A DNA stretch of 64,000 bases, from positions 107,015,121 through 107,079,120 of the forward strand of contig CM038222.1 of NCBI GenBank assembly GCA_021442155.1. Direction: 5' to 3'. Shown piece after piece: positions 1-12,183 of the stretch. The position numbers and the translations under genes were made by a program. This DNA comes from Cymbidium sinense (Eukaryota > Streptophyta > Magnoliopsida > Asparagales > Orchidaceae). The notes under the pieces are model-generated. The model ran no database searches, was not told the DNA's origin, and saw nothing but the letters and a program-made list of their open reading frames with translations. Position 1 is the stretch's first letter; each line of letters begins with the position of its first letter.

Positions 1-814
1 TAGAAGATGCTCACAAAAGATTTGTAACCCAACCATGAAATTTTAGGAAGCCCAATAATTGATCTGATACTCAATGGATGAAGGAATGCCACTAGACACG
101 GAGAGAATGTTGAAATCCATGTTGCTAATTTTTCATACAAAGCAAAATATGCTAATGAATAAAGGGAAATAGGTCTTATAATTTCATTGTATATGGAAGA
201 CAATCTAATATGGATATAGGTCTTGCTATTTAATGATCTTTTATTTCAATCAAACATGTGATCTAGACTCTATATGCTAAGACAATATCATGTAATGGTG
301 TAAGTTAATAAGGCATTTGCCGACAAACAATCCTATATATATGCCTAAGGTACAGAACTTATGTTAGTGTATTGTATCTAACCTAAAGTCTTTGATAGTG
401 TGAACTACTTTTCTAAGACATATTGTCTAAATTTATTTTATTTAAGTTTTAATAGACATATTTTATTATTTTTGTTGATTTTATATACCTTAAGAGCATA
501 TTAACCAATCATCTATACTTAGGGAATCATCTCAGTGTATTGCTATCTAGCGTAAGACATTCAATAATCGATAATCGTTGTGCAAAGTATGGACAAGTTT
601 AGATGATATTGATTTGAAGTTCTGTAGAAAAGAGGTTATGTGGTCGAGAAATTCAAAAAAGTTTTTATTTTATTTCATTTGATTAGAAGATGCAATTTAT
701 AAGCTTATTCGTGCATCCAAAATATCCAAAATATCTCAAGCAATTTATAAAGAAAATAGTAAATCTTCAATTAAGTTCTAGAAACCAATAAAAGAGGACT
801 TGCATTTGGGTGGG
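1..814. other. AT-rich DNA without recognisable gene
   Basis: I read both strands and saw no long ORF, no RNA gene and no repeat family that recurs elsewhere in the window. The stretch ends at the target duplication of a tiny RTE insertion. Confidence 0.5.
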
Positions 815-877
815 AGGAGAAAATCAATACAACAATAACAAGCCTTTATCCCGCTATGTGGAAGGAGAAAATCAATA
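815..877. repeat. 15-bp target-site duplication pair around the RTE scar
   Basis: AGGAGAAAATCAATA occurs at 815-829 and again at 863-877. Allowing one mismatch, the match extends four bases further left (TGGG versus TGGA). The duplication length is typical of LINE insertions. Confidence 0.8.
830..862 (-). mobile_element. Ultra-short 5'-truncated RTE LINE insertion (33 bp)
   Basis: The segment holds an AAC/AAT tail followed by the terminal motif AAGCCTTTATCCC, which is the 3' end of the RTE LINE found at 18458-19361 (- strand) and, reversed, at 3808-4496. It is bracketed by a perfect 15-bp direct repeat, AGGAGAAAATCAATA, at 815-829 and 863-877. This is the structure left by target-primed reverse transcription that stopped after about 25 nt beyond the tail. 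The ORF that begins at 856 starts inside this scar and has no coding support. Confidence 0.8.
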
Positions 878-2030
878 AACATCCAAAATTCTCACTTGCT
901 CAAACTTCTAGCCTTGCACTTCAAAGGCTTTGCCAGCAGCACATTATAGAAATTAAGTCTTCAAAAAATTTATTGCATAAAGTAGATAACTTCATTGACT
1001 CATTAATACAATTCCTTACAGAATTTTACAATAAACTAGTAGAATTCTATATAACAGTGGTAGTAGTACAGTGTAGATCCTATGAAAATCTCACGTTGTA
1101 CAATAAGGCAATGCATCAGTGTGCAAGTGTTTATATGCCTATATAGTAGACATATCGCAATAGTACAAACTATAGAGATTTTTTAATTCACAAAAAAATG
1201 GTTTTAAATATTTAGAATCAGGCAACAATTAGCTCTCCAAAAATCAAAATACTTAGTAAACATGCTCAGAATGATTCTACAAAGTATGGGAAATTTTTGG
1301 CAAGGAATCTCTAAATTTCCTTCATTTTTTCAGCATTATTTTTATAATTTTTTAGTTCAAATGAAATTTTTATAAATTACATAAGTAATGATCCATAAAT
1401 ATTTTTATGACTTTAAATGCCTTGAAAAAACTATCCGATCAAGTTGGGAACCAGTTGATGGAATCAACCTAATATGAGCTTTCCAAAAGAAAGTGAGCTC
1501 CAATGATTTTATATGCATTTAAGCGACCTAAACTTATTGCTAATTTCCTCATATACAAAGATTTTAATTAATTTTAATTTTTTCTTCAAATCAGCATAAA
1601 AACGACCCAAGTTATATCAACCAAGTTAGTGAGGCGTAAAAGGCAGATCTCAGGTGTGTGGGGTAATGACTCAACTTCTTTGTTATTTCTAGCAGCGAGT
1701 ACTGAATTATTATTTGTACCGAATTTTTCTTCTGTCCAGTTTTATCCACAAAGTAGTAATTGACTAAATCATAGGTTCTTGAACTGTGAATTCGAAAGCA
1801 TATGCGCGATTTTATGCATCTCACCCTACAGCTACTTCAGGAGATCCTACACACCGCAAAACATCTCGCATCAATTTTAATTATTTCCCAACCTAAAACT
1901 TTATGTTTTAATAATAAAATCATTATTGTATTTCATTATCTTATTAACAATCATCTACAAAGAGTCATTCCATAATTACAATTACAATTTCTTTCCTTCA
2001 GTCTTCATTTTCTCATCTTTGCACTAAGGT
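878..2030. other. AT-rich DNA, nothing recognised
   Basis: Only short random-looking ORFs occur on either strand. I saw no transposon domain, no repeat shared with the rest of the window, and no RNA gene. Confidence 0.45.
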
Positions 2031-2034
2031 GTCG

Positions 2035-2455
2035 ATGGCAAGCTCTCAAAATGTTGCTTCTCTTTTCACTAATAATCCTACATGAATTCCATCCCTCTTA
2101 ATGACTCAGGACTATGCCCGTTGGTCCCTTGCCTGAAGAAGATATCGAGAAGATTTATCGACCCATAAATGAATCAGACATAAACGAATTTGGACTTTTT
2201 GTGTACCGAAAAGGCACCATTTCTCGCTGGATGTTTCAACAGATTGCAGTTTTGGAGCACAGAGCTGAAAGCCAAGAGGAAGACGAAGACGATAATGATC
2301 ATAGAATCACAGGCACAAGCAGAGATACAGAGGAAATCATTATGGTTTCACTGGACGACCTTCTGCCAGAAAGGTGCACTTGGAGTCCCTCTCCTTTGCC
2401 TGAAAGTGCCGAGCTTCTACCAGAAAGGTACACTATGCGTCATTCAACCTGAAAG
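2035..2455 (+). pseudogene. Unrecognised acidic-tailed protein ORF, frameshifted near its start
   Basis: I do not recognise the family. One frame opens at ATG 2035 (MASSQNVASLF...) and hits a stop 17 codons in. A second frame opens at 2114 and runs 112 codons to about 2452. The compositional change between frames suggests one original protein with a frameshift. The product would have a hydrophilic N-terminal part (EEDIEKIYRP...), a short helix-like segment (WMFQQIAVLEHR), an acidic run (EEDEDDND) and a C-terminal repeat of LLPER-x-T about 19 residues apart. Upstream at 1960-2034 is a pyrimidine-rich leader. It could be an exon of a decayed host gene or a leader protein of an unrecognised retroelement; the evidence favours neither. 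Confidence 0.3.
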
Positions 2456-2459
2456 TGTT

Positions 2460-3130
2460 AAGAACTAGACCACCTATTTTTCTTCTGTTAAAATTCTTTG
2501 ATTCTTGTTTTTTTTTTCATGAATACTTTTTCAAATTTTATTAGTCATGGTGTGGAGTACACGGAGAAGCAATTGTGCATAAATTCCATTGGAAAGCAAG
2601 AGTCATAGCTCAGATAAAATGTGTTTGTATAGATGTTGTTCCTTCCATTTCAGTAAAAAAATAAATAAATAAATAGAAATTGCATCAGGTGACTTTAAGT
2701 AGCTGGATGTGGTCATTTTTATTAATCTTTTAGAAATTAAAAACTGTGTACAATCTGGCATAATAATTATATATAAAAAACTTTAGAATGCCGAACTTGT
2801 CAGCACATATAAAATGAGCACTTTGTTCTCATGTTATGGTGCCACACCAGTCTGATATTTTTACTTAAGTGCAGTATTGTTCATAAGTTCTGGATCCTAA
2901 GAAGTTTTTACTAGTGTTGATTGGCAGAGTTTGGCCTTTGTATTATTATATAACTTAAGACCTGCAAGTTATATGATAAACAACTACAGGTTTTTTTCTG
3001 TTTATCTCAATATGATTTTAATGAGCTCAAATTAGCAAAAATCGAAATGACATGAGCAGAATATCCTCTTACCCGTAAGATTCTTGGAGACAAATGTTGA
3101 TGCCATGAATTTAAGCTACCTTAAACTAAA
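2460..3130. other. AT-rich DNA, nothing recognised
   Basis: The sequence is T- and A-rich with no ORF above background and no repeat shared with the rest of the window. It lies between the unrecognised ORF and the MITE-like element. Confidence 0.4.
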
Positions 3131-3138
3131 AAAATTAA

Positions 3139-3371
3139 GCTTTACATACATAACACATAATTTTTATATATTTACATATCTAACACCTAAAGTTTGATTG
3201 CATTTCTAGCACATTACTTGTACATGAAAAAGTGTATTATCTTTTAAGAAGATAATAATAGCGATGTTTTTAATGTAATATTAAACATTTGTGTTTTGTT
3301 CATGTAAATATCAAAGTTTAAACATTAGATATATAAATATATAAGAATTATGTAGTATGTATGTAAATGCC
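3139..3371. mobile_element. MITE-like element with 57-bp imperfect terminal inverted repeats
   Basis: The left arm, 3141-3197 (starting TTTACATACATA), is the inverted complement of the right arm, 3311-3367, with about 9 mismatches in 57 positions by eye. The core is about 113 bp, non-coding and AT-rich. It contains a perfect hairpin with ATTATCTT at 3236-3243 pairing with AAGATAAT at 3249-3256 across a 5-base loop. The outer flanks share TAAAA(A)ATTA-like sequence, a weak target-duplication candidate. The size, the arms and the lack of coding fit a non-autonomous DNA transposon. The superfamily cannot be assigned. Confidence 0.6.
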
Positions 3372-3686
3372 CCTAAAATTAATTAGCTTCCTCTATGATA
3401 AGCTGCAGGTTGTTTTTCAGGTGACCTGGCATAAGGGTGTTGAAAATTTGTTTGTTTATGCCTATTAAATTTACTGAAAGCTTTGTGGCTCTCAGAGATT
3501 TTGATACCTTTTATTATAGTTTAATATGATTCATGAATCAATGGTCTGATTGGTCCTCGTCGCAGAAATATATGATTGAGTTGGTGGTGCATAATATTTA
3601 ATAATTTTGAAAAATTTTGTATGAAAAAAATGATGCGTGATAGAAAGAGCTCTTGTATGATGTTTTATGAAAGTGAGAAATATAAA

Positions 3687-3690
<4 letters not shown>

Positions 3691-3735
<45 letters not shown>
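3691..3735. repeat. (AT)n microsatellite
   Basis: This is an uninterrupted AT dinucleotide run of about 45 bp in AT-rich DNA just upstream of the + strand RTE fragment. Confidence 0.95.
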
Positions 3736-3740
<5 letters not shown>

Positions 3741-3807
3741 GCAATGATATTAAGGGTTGAATTCTTAATATAATAATATGAGAATATTCTTACTCATTTG
3801 TTTAATC

Positions 3808-4496
3808 TTTCATTTGAGTAGATCTAAAATTGAATACATAGAGTGTTATTTTAGTTGTAGAAGATCTAGTGGTAGGATTGTGACAATGAGAGATCAAATT
3901 CATTGAAAAGAGTGAACATTTTAGAAATCTTGGGTCTATTGTTCAAAGTGATGATGAAATAGATGGGGTTGTTATTAATAGAATTTAAGTTGGCCGGTTG
4001 AAGTGGAGGAATGCATCAAGCTTATTATGCAATAGAAAAGTACCACTTAAACTTAAGGGAAAATTTTATAAGATGTTGGTGGGACTTGCAATGCTTTATG
4101 ATATGGAATGTTGGCCAGTAAAAGAGAAACATAAAATTAAGTGTTGTAGAGATGAAGATGCTCAGGTAGTGAGTGGCTTTACACTTAGTGATAGAATGTG
4201 AAAAAAACTTATGTGAAAAAATAGAGAAGCTCTAGTGGTGGATAAGATTAGATAGAGTTGCCTTAGATGATTTGGTCACATAAAACATTGGTCGTTCAAT
4301 GACTTAGTTAGGAGAGTAGGTGTATTAAATTTGGCTTATGTTAAGTATTGTAGAGATAGACCTAAAAAAACTTGGTTAGAAAGTATAAAAAAATGACCTT
4401 CTTTTATTAGATTTAAATAAGAAGTTGATACTTAATAGGACATAATAGAGAAGAAGGATTTATGTAGCCGACCCCATGTAGTGGGATAAAGGCTTG
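3808..4496 (+). mobile_element. RTE-type LINE, 5'-truncated, 3' part of the reverse-transcriptase ORF
   Basis: Homology to the - strand copy at 18458-19361 begins near 3808 and runs to the terminal motif GTAGCCGACCCC...GGGATAAAGGCTTG, ending near 4496. The broken reading frame shows residues found in RTE polymerases downstream of the catalytic box: WRNAS-LLCNRKVPLKLKGKFYK (3998 onward), ECWPVKEKH, and, further on, a decayed form of the WFGH segment. Several frameshifts and stops interrupt it. The catalytic aspartates lie 5' of the truncation. No (TTG)n tail and no clear target duplication remain, unlike the two - strand insertions, so this copy has either lost its tail or is older. Confidence 0.85.
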
Positions 4497-4499
4497 CTA

Positions 4500-7255
4500 T
4501 GTTTCACCTTAGTACCTAGCCCTTTGAGGCCTATTATGGAGTTGGGCTAGACATATTGTATGATGTGATTTGATAGGTTGCTCATTTAATCTTTTTTAGA
4601 CCTATTTAGAGTATAATTTATTTTTCAACTAGTGAAGCGATGCTAATTCAATATTTATTGTTGATTTGGATTCAATCTTGATCTATTTTTAGTTATGAGA
4701 GTGAATTCTTAGCTCAAAATTGATTTTGAATTATTTTTAAGCTTTCAATGGCTGTCAAAGCTTTGATTCGAGCTTGATAGCATTACAAAGAATAAAATTT
4801 CACTATATTAAAAGGTTATGCATTTCAATGATACAAGTAGTATAATGTATTTTAAATTTTGATTTATTATGATGCAACATTATGGACCTTATGAGATATT
4901 TAGATGATAAATGGTCTCATTAAGCTAATTTTACGTCAATTTGAATTAACTTGTTTAAGCTCTAATTAAAAATTCGAGCAATATCATGGCAAAAAAATTA
5001 GGTGAGGGTATTATGAACAAATTTGTCATAATGAATTTTAAAATTTTCAAATTAACTTAGTTGATAAATATAATATAAAATTAGTTTATTTTTATGTATT
5101 ACATCTATCATAAAATAAAGTTAAAAATATTAAAAATTATTCAAAATAAATTTATTTTAAATTATTTTTTTCTAATTTGCTTCAAATTTTCTCCAAAATA
5201 GTTTATAAATAACCCTACAGAGCTGAGCAGGCATACACAAATTGATAGTTGACTGCTTTTGTGAGATCAGATTGGCAACCGAAATTGAATCTTTTGCAAG
5301 TGTAATAGAGAATTTCAAGAATCTCGCTTCTTAGTTTTCTAAGATAATATTAAGTCTACTTCTATAGATTTGAACTAGGATATTTGAGGCATTTTTTATT
5401 TCCTGGTTAAATTTGAGATTATTTTCCTTTTGATAAGAGTAATTTTAATGATTTTATTTGTCACATTAGTTTACTACACTGCATATTCTAACATGTAGAG
5501 ATCCCACTTTTCTCTCCTTTGGATAATAGTTGGGGTTGAATCACTTATTCAGTGCTCTTTTGAGAGTTTCTTTTAATTATTTTGATTGCTTATTGAGTTT
5601 GATCATAGTAGGCAACTACTTCTACATAAACACATTAAATTCAAGTGCATTGTTGATAAAATTATAAAAGAAGGAAAAATTTGTTAGCAAAAAATCACAA
5701 AGTGGGAGCTTAAATTTGTGGCATAAAAAAAATATTTTGTTAACCAATTGAACACAAATCATTGCAAAATCAACTAAAAGTCATTGCATGTTAACAAAAA
5801 CTTATGTTGTGAATTATATTTAATAGGGATCTTATAGATGTAGAAATTAACAATTAAAAAGACATAACTCAATCACTTTAATCCAAATAGTGGATAATTA
5901 TGATCATTGCCTTTTGGACTTAATGTGTTCATACCAATTGTGTTCTCCTAATGACTTATTCTCAACTTATTAGCTTTATCATAATTTTAATGTTTACGTT
6001 GAAAGAATCAATACATATATTTTTTTGGCTCAATATAAGTGAAGATACCTAATGGTGGTAAGAAGTTTTGCAAGTATCTAATCTTAAGAATAATGTCCTT
6101 CTTGTAAGTGCAAAGTAGTTTTCATGTTAGTTATTAAAAATTTTTTTGAAGTTAATTGATGAGCATGCTAAGTATAAACTCATATATACTTTGCTATTGG
6201 ATTAGATAATAATAGATTTTGTGTGGTGTCATCTAATAGTTTGTTAAGTATGTATTTCAAGATTTATTATTTCACATAGCTATAAAGATGTTGATGTGAA
6301 ACTACCAAGCAAATGGATAATTGATTTACTTGAAAGATGTCTTAAATGTTCAAGACATAGATATTTGATTGAAGGAAATGAAAGTTCCAAATTCTATAAC
6401 TTAGTAAAGGAGTTTTATATTTAAATATATTTGATTGAATGAAATTTATAGCTTTTGTATAATAATTTTATCACAACTTGAACCAACATAACACTTACAC
6501 TTAGTGTATCTCATTATGGTGAATGTGAAATGCTTGACATGACCTAATAATTATTTGAATGCAATTTTTTTTTTATATTATTTATAATAATATGATAAAT
6601 TTATTATCACTTATATATCATCAAAAATATCATAGAAAATTATCAACATCATTTCAAAATTATACAATAATCATAATACATATATCTTTATCCAACAAAA
6701 TATAATATCACTTATGCTTATAAAAAATAAGTATAGTTCACCAAAGAGGTATAGTGACAACTAAGAATCTACATCATCTAATCAACATGATTCTTCTTTT
6801 TCTTTTTTCTTGAAATTAATACATGTTGATATCACAATAGAATTAAAAATATTTTAGAAGATAACACATTAATTTCCTCTTACGTCTTTATGCCTCTAAG
6901 TGTTTCACATATACATGAACTTAGTCAGACCCTTGGCCTTTTTATATATTTACATATTCATTGAAATATTCATTTAGACCTTTATATCTCCTTGTGCATA
7001 AACTTTAAAAGAAACATTTCTTTTCTTATAAACAACTTGAAAGTATCATATAAGTCAATAATGTTATGGATTGATTTTTAAAATTTGACTAATCTTGTTA
7101 AAAAGTTTATAATGTCTTAACTTCTAAACCACAAAAAGTCATCATTAAGCAATTTTTTTTATTATGATAGTTCAACTTAGTTAGAATAAGCCACTAACTA
7201 AGGTAGTCAGGAGCATTCTTCTTGCCTTCTTCAATTACTTAAGCAAGTAGGTATC
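4500..7255. other. AT-rich DNA, no recognisable gene
   Basis: No domain or repeat relation was seen. On the - strand this would be the position of the integrase and 3'UTR of the gypsy remnant to the right, but I could not recognise an integrase there. It may be decayed beyond recognition or deleted. Confidence 0.4.
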
Positions 7256-7424
7256 AAGAAACTCATTTAAAGGAACTTTGTAAAATATCAAAGGGCTTTC
7301 CTAGGATTGAAGATGCTAATATAGATGGGTATATCAAGTAATATTTGATGTTATAAAATGCCACCTAGCAATTTAGGTGAGCATTCTTGTTAGCAAGTGT
7401 TCCAAATGGATTGCACCTACCATA

Positions 7425-8015
7425 TAGGTTTGATATGAAAAGATCCTAATTGGTTAAGGATTTTAAGTGGTGTTATTTCAAGAATATCCTTACTCTTAAA
7501 AGGATCTATTTCAAAACCATGATGTCAAATTGTGAAGCTAATAATTTTTTTTAGATGACACCTGAAGGCACACTTCAAAAGGTTTTATCTTAAGCTTATT
7601 TTTTTAAATGGTCTAAGAAAATCTATAAATCATGTAAATGATTATCATCATACTTTATTTTAACCATTAAATTATTAATGCAATATTTAACTTTTTATGT
7701 TAGTTTATCAAATATGCATGTCATTGTTAGTTGGAATGTAACTCCTATATTTTTGAGACCAGAGGATGATAATATATAATAATCACATCCTAAATGTGCG
7801 ACCTCTTCATCCTTAGGCACCAACTTAATTTTATTATATCCATAAAAGTCAACCATGAAGGAGAACATGCTATGGGATGATGCCACATCAATTAAAAGCT
7901 CTAGAATAAGTAAAAAAAAAGTATATGTAAGGCATGCTTTGTTTAAGTCATAAAAGTCAATAAGCAAATAAATGTGGCCGTTTTTCTTCCAAATAAGAAT
8001 AACACTTGCTAACAA
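7425..8015 (-). pseudogene. Ty3/gypsy reverse transcriptase remnant with ruined active site
   Basis: The segment 7695-8015 keeps recognisable RT blocks: a KKNGHIYLLIDF strand-motif, DLNKAC, FMVDFYGYNKIKL (normally the SGYNQI block) and SSGLKNIGVT (normally the FGLKNAG block). Just downstream the catalytic YVDD box has become CINN (7671-7682): both aspartate codons are now asparagine, each by a single G-to-A change on the coding strand. Beyond it, decayed sequence still reads HHGFEIDP and a PLKILNQLGSF-like segment, matching HHGIKIDP...SLTQLRSF in the copy at 51.6-51.9 kb. It encodes no functional enzyme. Confidence 0.85.
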
Positions 8016-8469
8016 AGTTGGATATTTAGTTTCTTGATAAAGCTAACTTTTATTAGATTTTTAGTCCCTATGATAATGTTTGCTTAATTCCTAGATGCAC
8101 CCATCTAGGTGCTTACTCAGCATAAATTGCATTAGGTTTATTGGCAAGCTTATAGACTATAACACCATGCACAAGACCTCGTAACTATGAATAACTCTAG
8201 GTAAAGTAAGTATAAAATTCATGTAGTAATTCAATGATGGGTTTAGATAAATTGTTAAGTAATAACTTGCTAATGTAAGTTATAAATATTTTTTTAAGCC
8301 CATGATTTCAGAAGCTTGCCAACAATGAATTATATACCATTTTTAAACTCTTGAGGGAGATTGAGTATTAACATATTTTTGTGTGTTTCTCATTAAAATC
8401 CATACATATGTTACTATAAAAATGTGATACTCAATATTATGTGCGTGTCTTTTATGCACTATTGAAGTG

Positions 8470-8790
8470 TAGATAATGTCATGTCATGTTTGTTTAATCA
8501 TGGCCTTCCAAACAATGCCCTATGGGAAGTATCAAAATTTAGGCCATAAAATTTGACGTTTTATCTCAAGATCACTAAATCATTATGATAAGGTAATAAG
8601 GCAAAATGATATTTTTATCTTTTTAAATCTATGTAGTATAATATTATTAGAACAAAACCTTCATTGATCCAACTTAAAAGAATTAGGACTCTTTAATCTC
8701 ATTGAATTCACTGACACACTAGGATCAATAAGAATATGGCTCCATAAAATTCTATTAACTTGGGCAATGACATAAAAAAGGTGGTTGCAT
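8470..8790 (-). pseudogene. Retrotransposon aspartic protease remnant
   Basis: The - strand reads HILIDPSVSVNSMRLK, which aligns with LVDLGASVNIMSLR at 39.45 kb and LVGPGASVNIMSLR at 54.06 kb. It is followed by a trace of the (G)RPWLNKHDM...LQ-CIK block, which in the other copies is GRPWIHENN...LHQCIKF. The D-x-G catalytic motif has lost its glycine (DPS), and several stops follow, so it is non-functional. Position and order support the gypsy assignment of this region. Confidence 0.7.
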
Positions 8791-10169
8791 TTTATAGTAC
8801 CCAATTGGCTATCTTCATTAAATCACATAATTCTAGAAATCTCTTTGAGGTATGAACTTGCTTCATATGTTCCTTTACAAAGTAAGGTTAATAGATCTCA
8901 TGCTCAAGTAATGCTTACAATAAGACCTCTCAATGCTTAATAGACAACATTAATGATTTACATTTGCTAAGCACAGATGGAAGCTATTGCACATGAGAAA
9001 GGACATTATAATCCATAATGTAAGATGTAGGCTACTTATTCTCTCATGCAGAAGAAGGAAAAAAAACTAATATCAACTTTCTGGTGATAATATTTATGTA
9101 GGTTTGATGTTTGGCAATGAAGGTAGCTAGATTTTTCCATTATGGGGTAAAATTGTTCTACTTTTCACACTCTTAAAAGCATATCTTTAGAGGAAGAACT
9201 ATGAGATAGAAGACAGGAGGTGGGCTCTATGACAATCATGAATTCTTTACTTAGTTCATCAAATTGAAAGTACACTTCTTCATCATAGCAACTATAATTA
9301 TTAAGTATTTAACATATGTCTCTATATAAAAGAAGTGTAAGCACATCTTCTTTAGACTTTATCTCATATGTCTCAATATAACATAAAGAATAAAAGTAAT
9401 ACAAGCAAATAGAGCATTATCTTTCAATTAAATAAAGTTTCATCATGTGTGATACAACTTTATCAAATATTGTAATCTTTTTTTTCATTCGTATTCACAG
9501 AATAATCCTTAGGAATATATATACCCTCAGAAAGATGCTTAGAGTCTTTTTAATTTTTGAATATAAAGTATACCTCAATAGTTTCGAGGATTCTCAGACA
9601 CTTATTAATTTTTGAATATAAAGTACTCCCCAAAAGTGTGCTAAAGGAGTTTATGAAATGGATAATAAATGGCACTTGCTTCATTATGTTTATGAAGAGC
9701 TAGCCCATAGAATCTATTCTAAAAGGATATACTTGTTTCTTTTTTCTAAAATATAAATGATTTTCTTAAATTTCTTTAGAGGTTTTTAGCATAGTTGTAA
9801 CCACCAATCTTCTTTACCTTTTTGGTCACTAAATAAATTGCATGGCCATCCTATCTCTTAGGCTAACTACCATTAGAAAGCTTAAACATTTTAAATATGT
9901 CTAAAGATTTAGAAGATCCATTCTTGGCAGCACTAAAGATGAATCATCATCTTGAATATTGGTTGTCCTAATGAGTATCTTCTTAAATGTCTTAATAAAG
10001 AAAAGTTTTAGAAAGATAGCTACATGTACCTTAATTTTTTTATGTAGAAGTTCTTTAACATGTTGGTCTTGAAGTAGAGTTCATAATTCATACCTAATTT
10101 GGGCACTTCAAATTATAATCAACTAATAAATCAAACTCTATCCTCTTAGCCATAACATGATCACCATTA

Positions 10170-10800
10170 GTCACTTTTTCCAAGCACTATAAATCTTTTA
10201 AGGAACAACTCTTTTAACACAAAAAATGTAGGGAGTTATTGAGTAGCTTTGTAAATTGCACAAAAGTGAACCCAATCAGATTGGTAAGAAAAATGAAAGT
10301 ATCAAGGCATTACTCCCTTCTGTGTTGCAACACAATGCCTTTGTAATGGGTTAAGTGCATCTTAGGGTTTCCTATCTTATTAAACTACTAGAATTATGGT
10401 AGGACAAAACCTTTAGAATGAAATAAATTAACTCATAGTCTTTCAATGCAATATTTTTTATTAAATAAGTTTCTCTATTATTGAGCAATTATAAATGTCT
10501 TAATTCTCTATTATAACATTATGTGCAACTAACCATCTAACGTAGCTTTAGAGGGAATTATTTGCTTGGTAGGATAAAGTGAAGTAATGGACTCAATAGG
10601 ATGTACTATAGCTTGAACCTACTCAACTAGTTGAACTCTACTAAGTCTTGCTCTATCTCTTTCTAGTGTCTTTATTTATACAATCATAGTAATTATAGTA
10701 GCTATCATTTTAGCAATCTATTGCTCCATTTAGGCTATATGGCCATCCTTTTTCCTCATGCTGGCCCATGGCTCAATGTAAGGGATATGTAGTTCATTTC
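10170..10800 (-). pseudogene. Decayed gypsy gag remnant
   Basis: On the - strand around 10.31-10.38 kb one reads NPKMHLTHYKGIVLQHR, which resembles the conserved gag segment 'D-P-x-x-H-L-x-x-Y-K-x-x-M-x-L' of plant Ty3/gypsy capsid domains. Further decayed gag-like sequence follows toward 10.17 kb. Upstream (10.62-10.80 kb) is a short helix-like stretch. Stops and frameshifts are frequent. The assignment rests on one good motif plus position upstream of the protease and RT remnants. Confidence 0.5.
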
Positions 10801-12183
10801 TATCATCATAAATGTTATAATGTTCACCCATAATCTCTTAGTTTGAATTGACTTTCAAAACTAAGTATATAGTAGTGATCATCACATGGATAACAAGTAA
10901 GTTTTCATCCATTAGAAAGTCATCACTATTTGAACATTAAGTGACATCTTATATGGTAATATCTTTATGAAGAGGGTGTTAACTTAGGGCGAGTTGAGGA
11001 CTTCAAGGGGATTTCTCCTATAGATTCACTCTACCATCATTTTTGGACCTTATCATGGTGGCCCAGTATTACCAAGGAGGTCTTATGGTGAATACCAAAA
11101 CTATCTAAAAGAAGCATGTCTAGTAATGTTAGTAAGGTTAGTAAGGGAGTTGTGATTGATCATCCTTAATCTCCTCCTATGCTAAATATGACCATCATAA
11201 TATTAAAGGATCTATAACTGTCTACTTTAGTCATAACCTATAATCAGGTCTATTGTCTAGTCCTATAGAAGGTTAGTAGATGTTTTCTCTTTGTTTATAC
11301 TTGAGGTCACTAGTACTATCATGAATAACACGAGCTATCTTTTTGTTTGTCTTTATCTTTGTTACCAAAAAGAAACTATCTTATAGTGGACATATGAGCT
11401 TGGTAGCCTAGTCTCTTCTCACTTTGAGGGTAAACTATATCATTAAAAGAAATTACTAAGATATGCTAACAAATCACATCCTTTGAAGATGCAATTATTT
11501 GAGCAAGTAACTACCATTCATAAATTGGATTTTATTCAATGATTGATTGAATTACACTAAAATATTTTGGGTGAGAACTTATGATATGGCAAGTGATGTA
11601 GTATATCATGATAATTTATATTGTCATATATTAAAAAAAACTCAAGAGAAGGTTGGTGTAAATAAAAGAGAGCAACAAAAAAACATAGAAATACCATAAC
11701 TTGATTTCAAACCAAAGCTCAAGAGAAAATTCATGAAAGAAAGTGCTTTAGTTGACTAGCCCACTATGGTTTATTATTAAATTATGTAAATTTTAATTTC
11801 TTTCTATGAACTTCAAATTTTAAAACTTTAAATCTTGAATTCAAGTATTTTGTATGGCATGTGAAGTGAGGGAATTTGTATAAAATATAGACATAAAAAA
11901 TGGTTGAATTGCATAAAATAATAAGATAATTTAATGTCTCCAACTAATATTGCCACCAATCTTTTCCTCCATATTTTAAAAGTTTTTGTTATAAATGAAT
12001 ATATAATGTCTATGAAAAACCATTTTTTAGATTGAAAATATAATATTTTAGAAATTATAAAATATTAGAGTTTACTCTCTTAGTTTGAGAGCTTGTTGGC
12101 CAAACTCTTAACATTCTTTAGTGACAGTGCTAGTTATCCAAGAGTACAGTCTTTCTTTCACCACTAACACTAAGGGTAACCTA

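Larger units (their letters stand above)
7260..10800 (-). mobile_element. Highly decayed Tat-like Ty3/gypsy internal region (gag, protease, RT)
   Basis: On the - strand the order gag (about 10.8-10.2 kb), protease (about 8.79-8.47 kb) and RT (8.0-7.3 kb) is that of a Ty3/gypsy element. The RT peptide IDFYDLNKACL... matches in register the better preserved copy at 51976-52395. This is the most decayed of the three internal copies: frameshifts and stops are frequent and no integrase can be seen. Its expected 5' LTR would lie to the right, and an LTR-like fragment does begin at 15186. That would make 10.8-15.2 kb a leader region of more than 4 kb. Confidence 0.75.
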
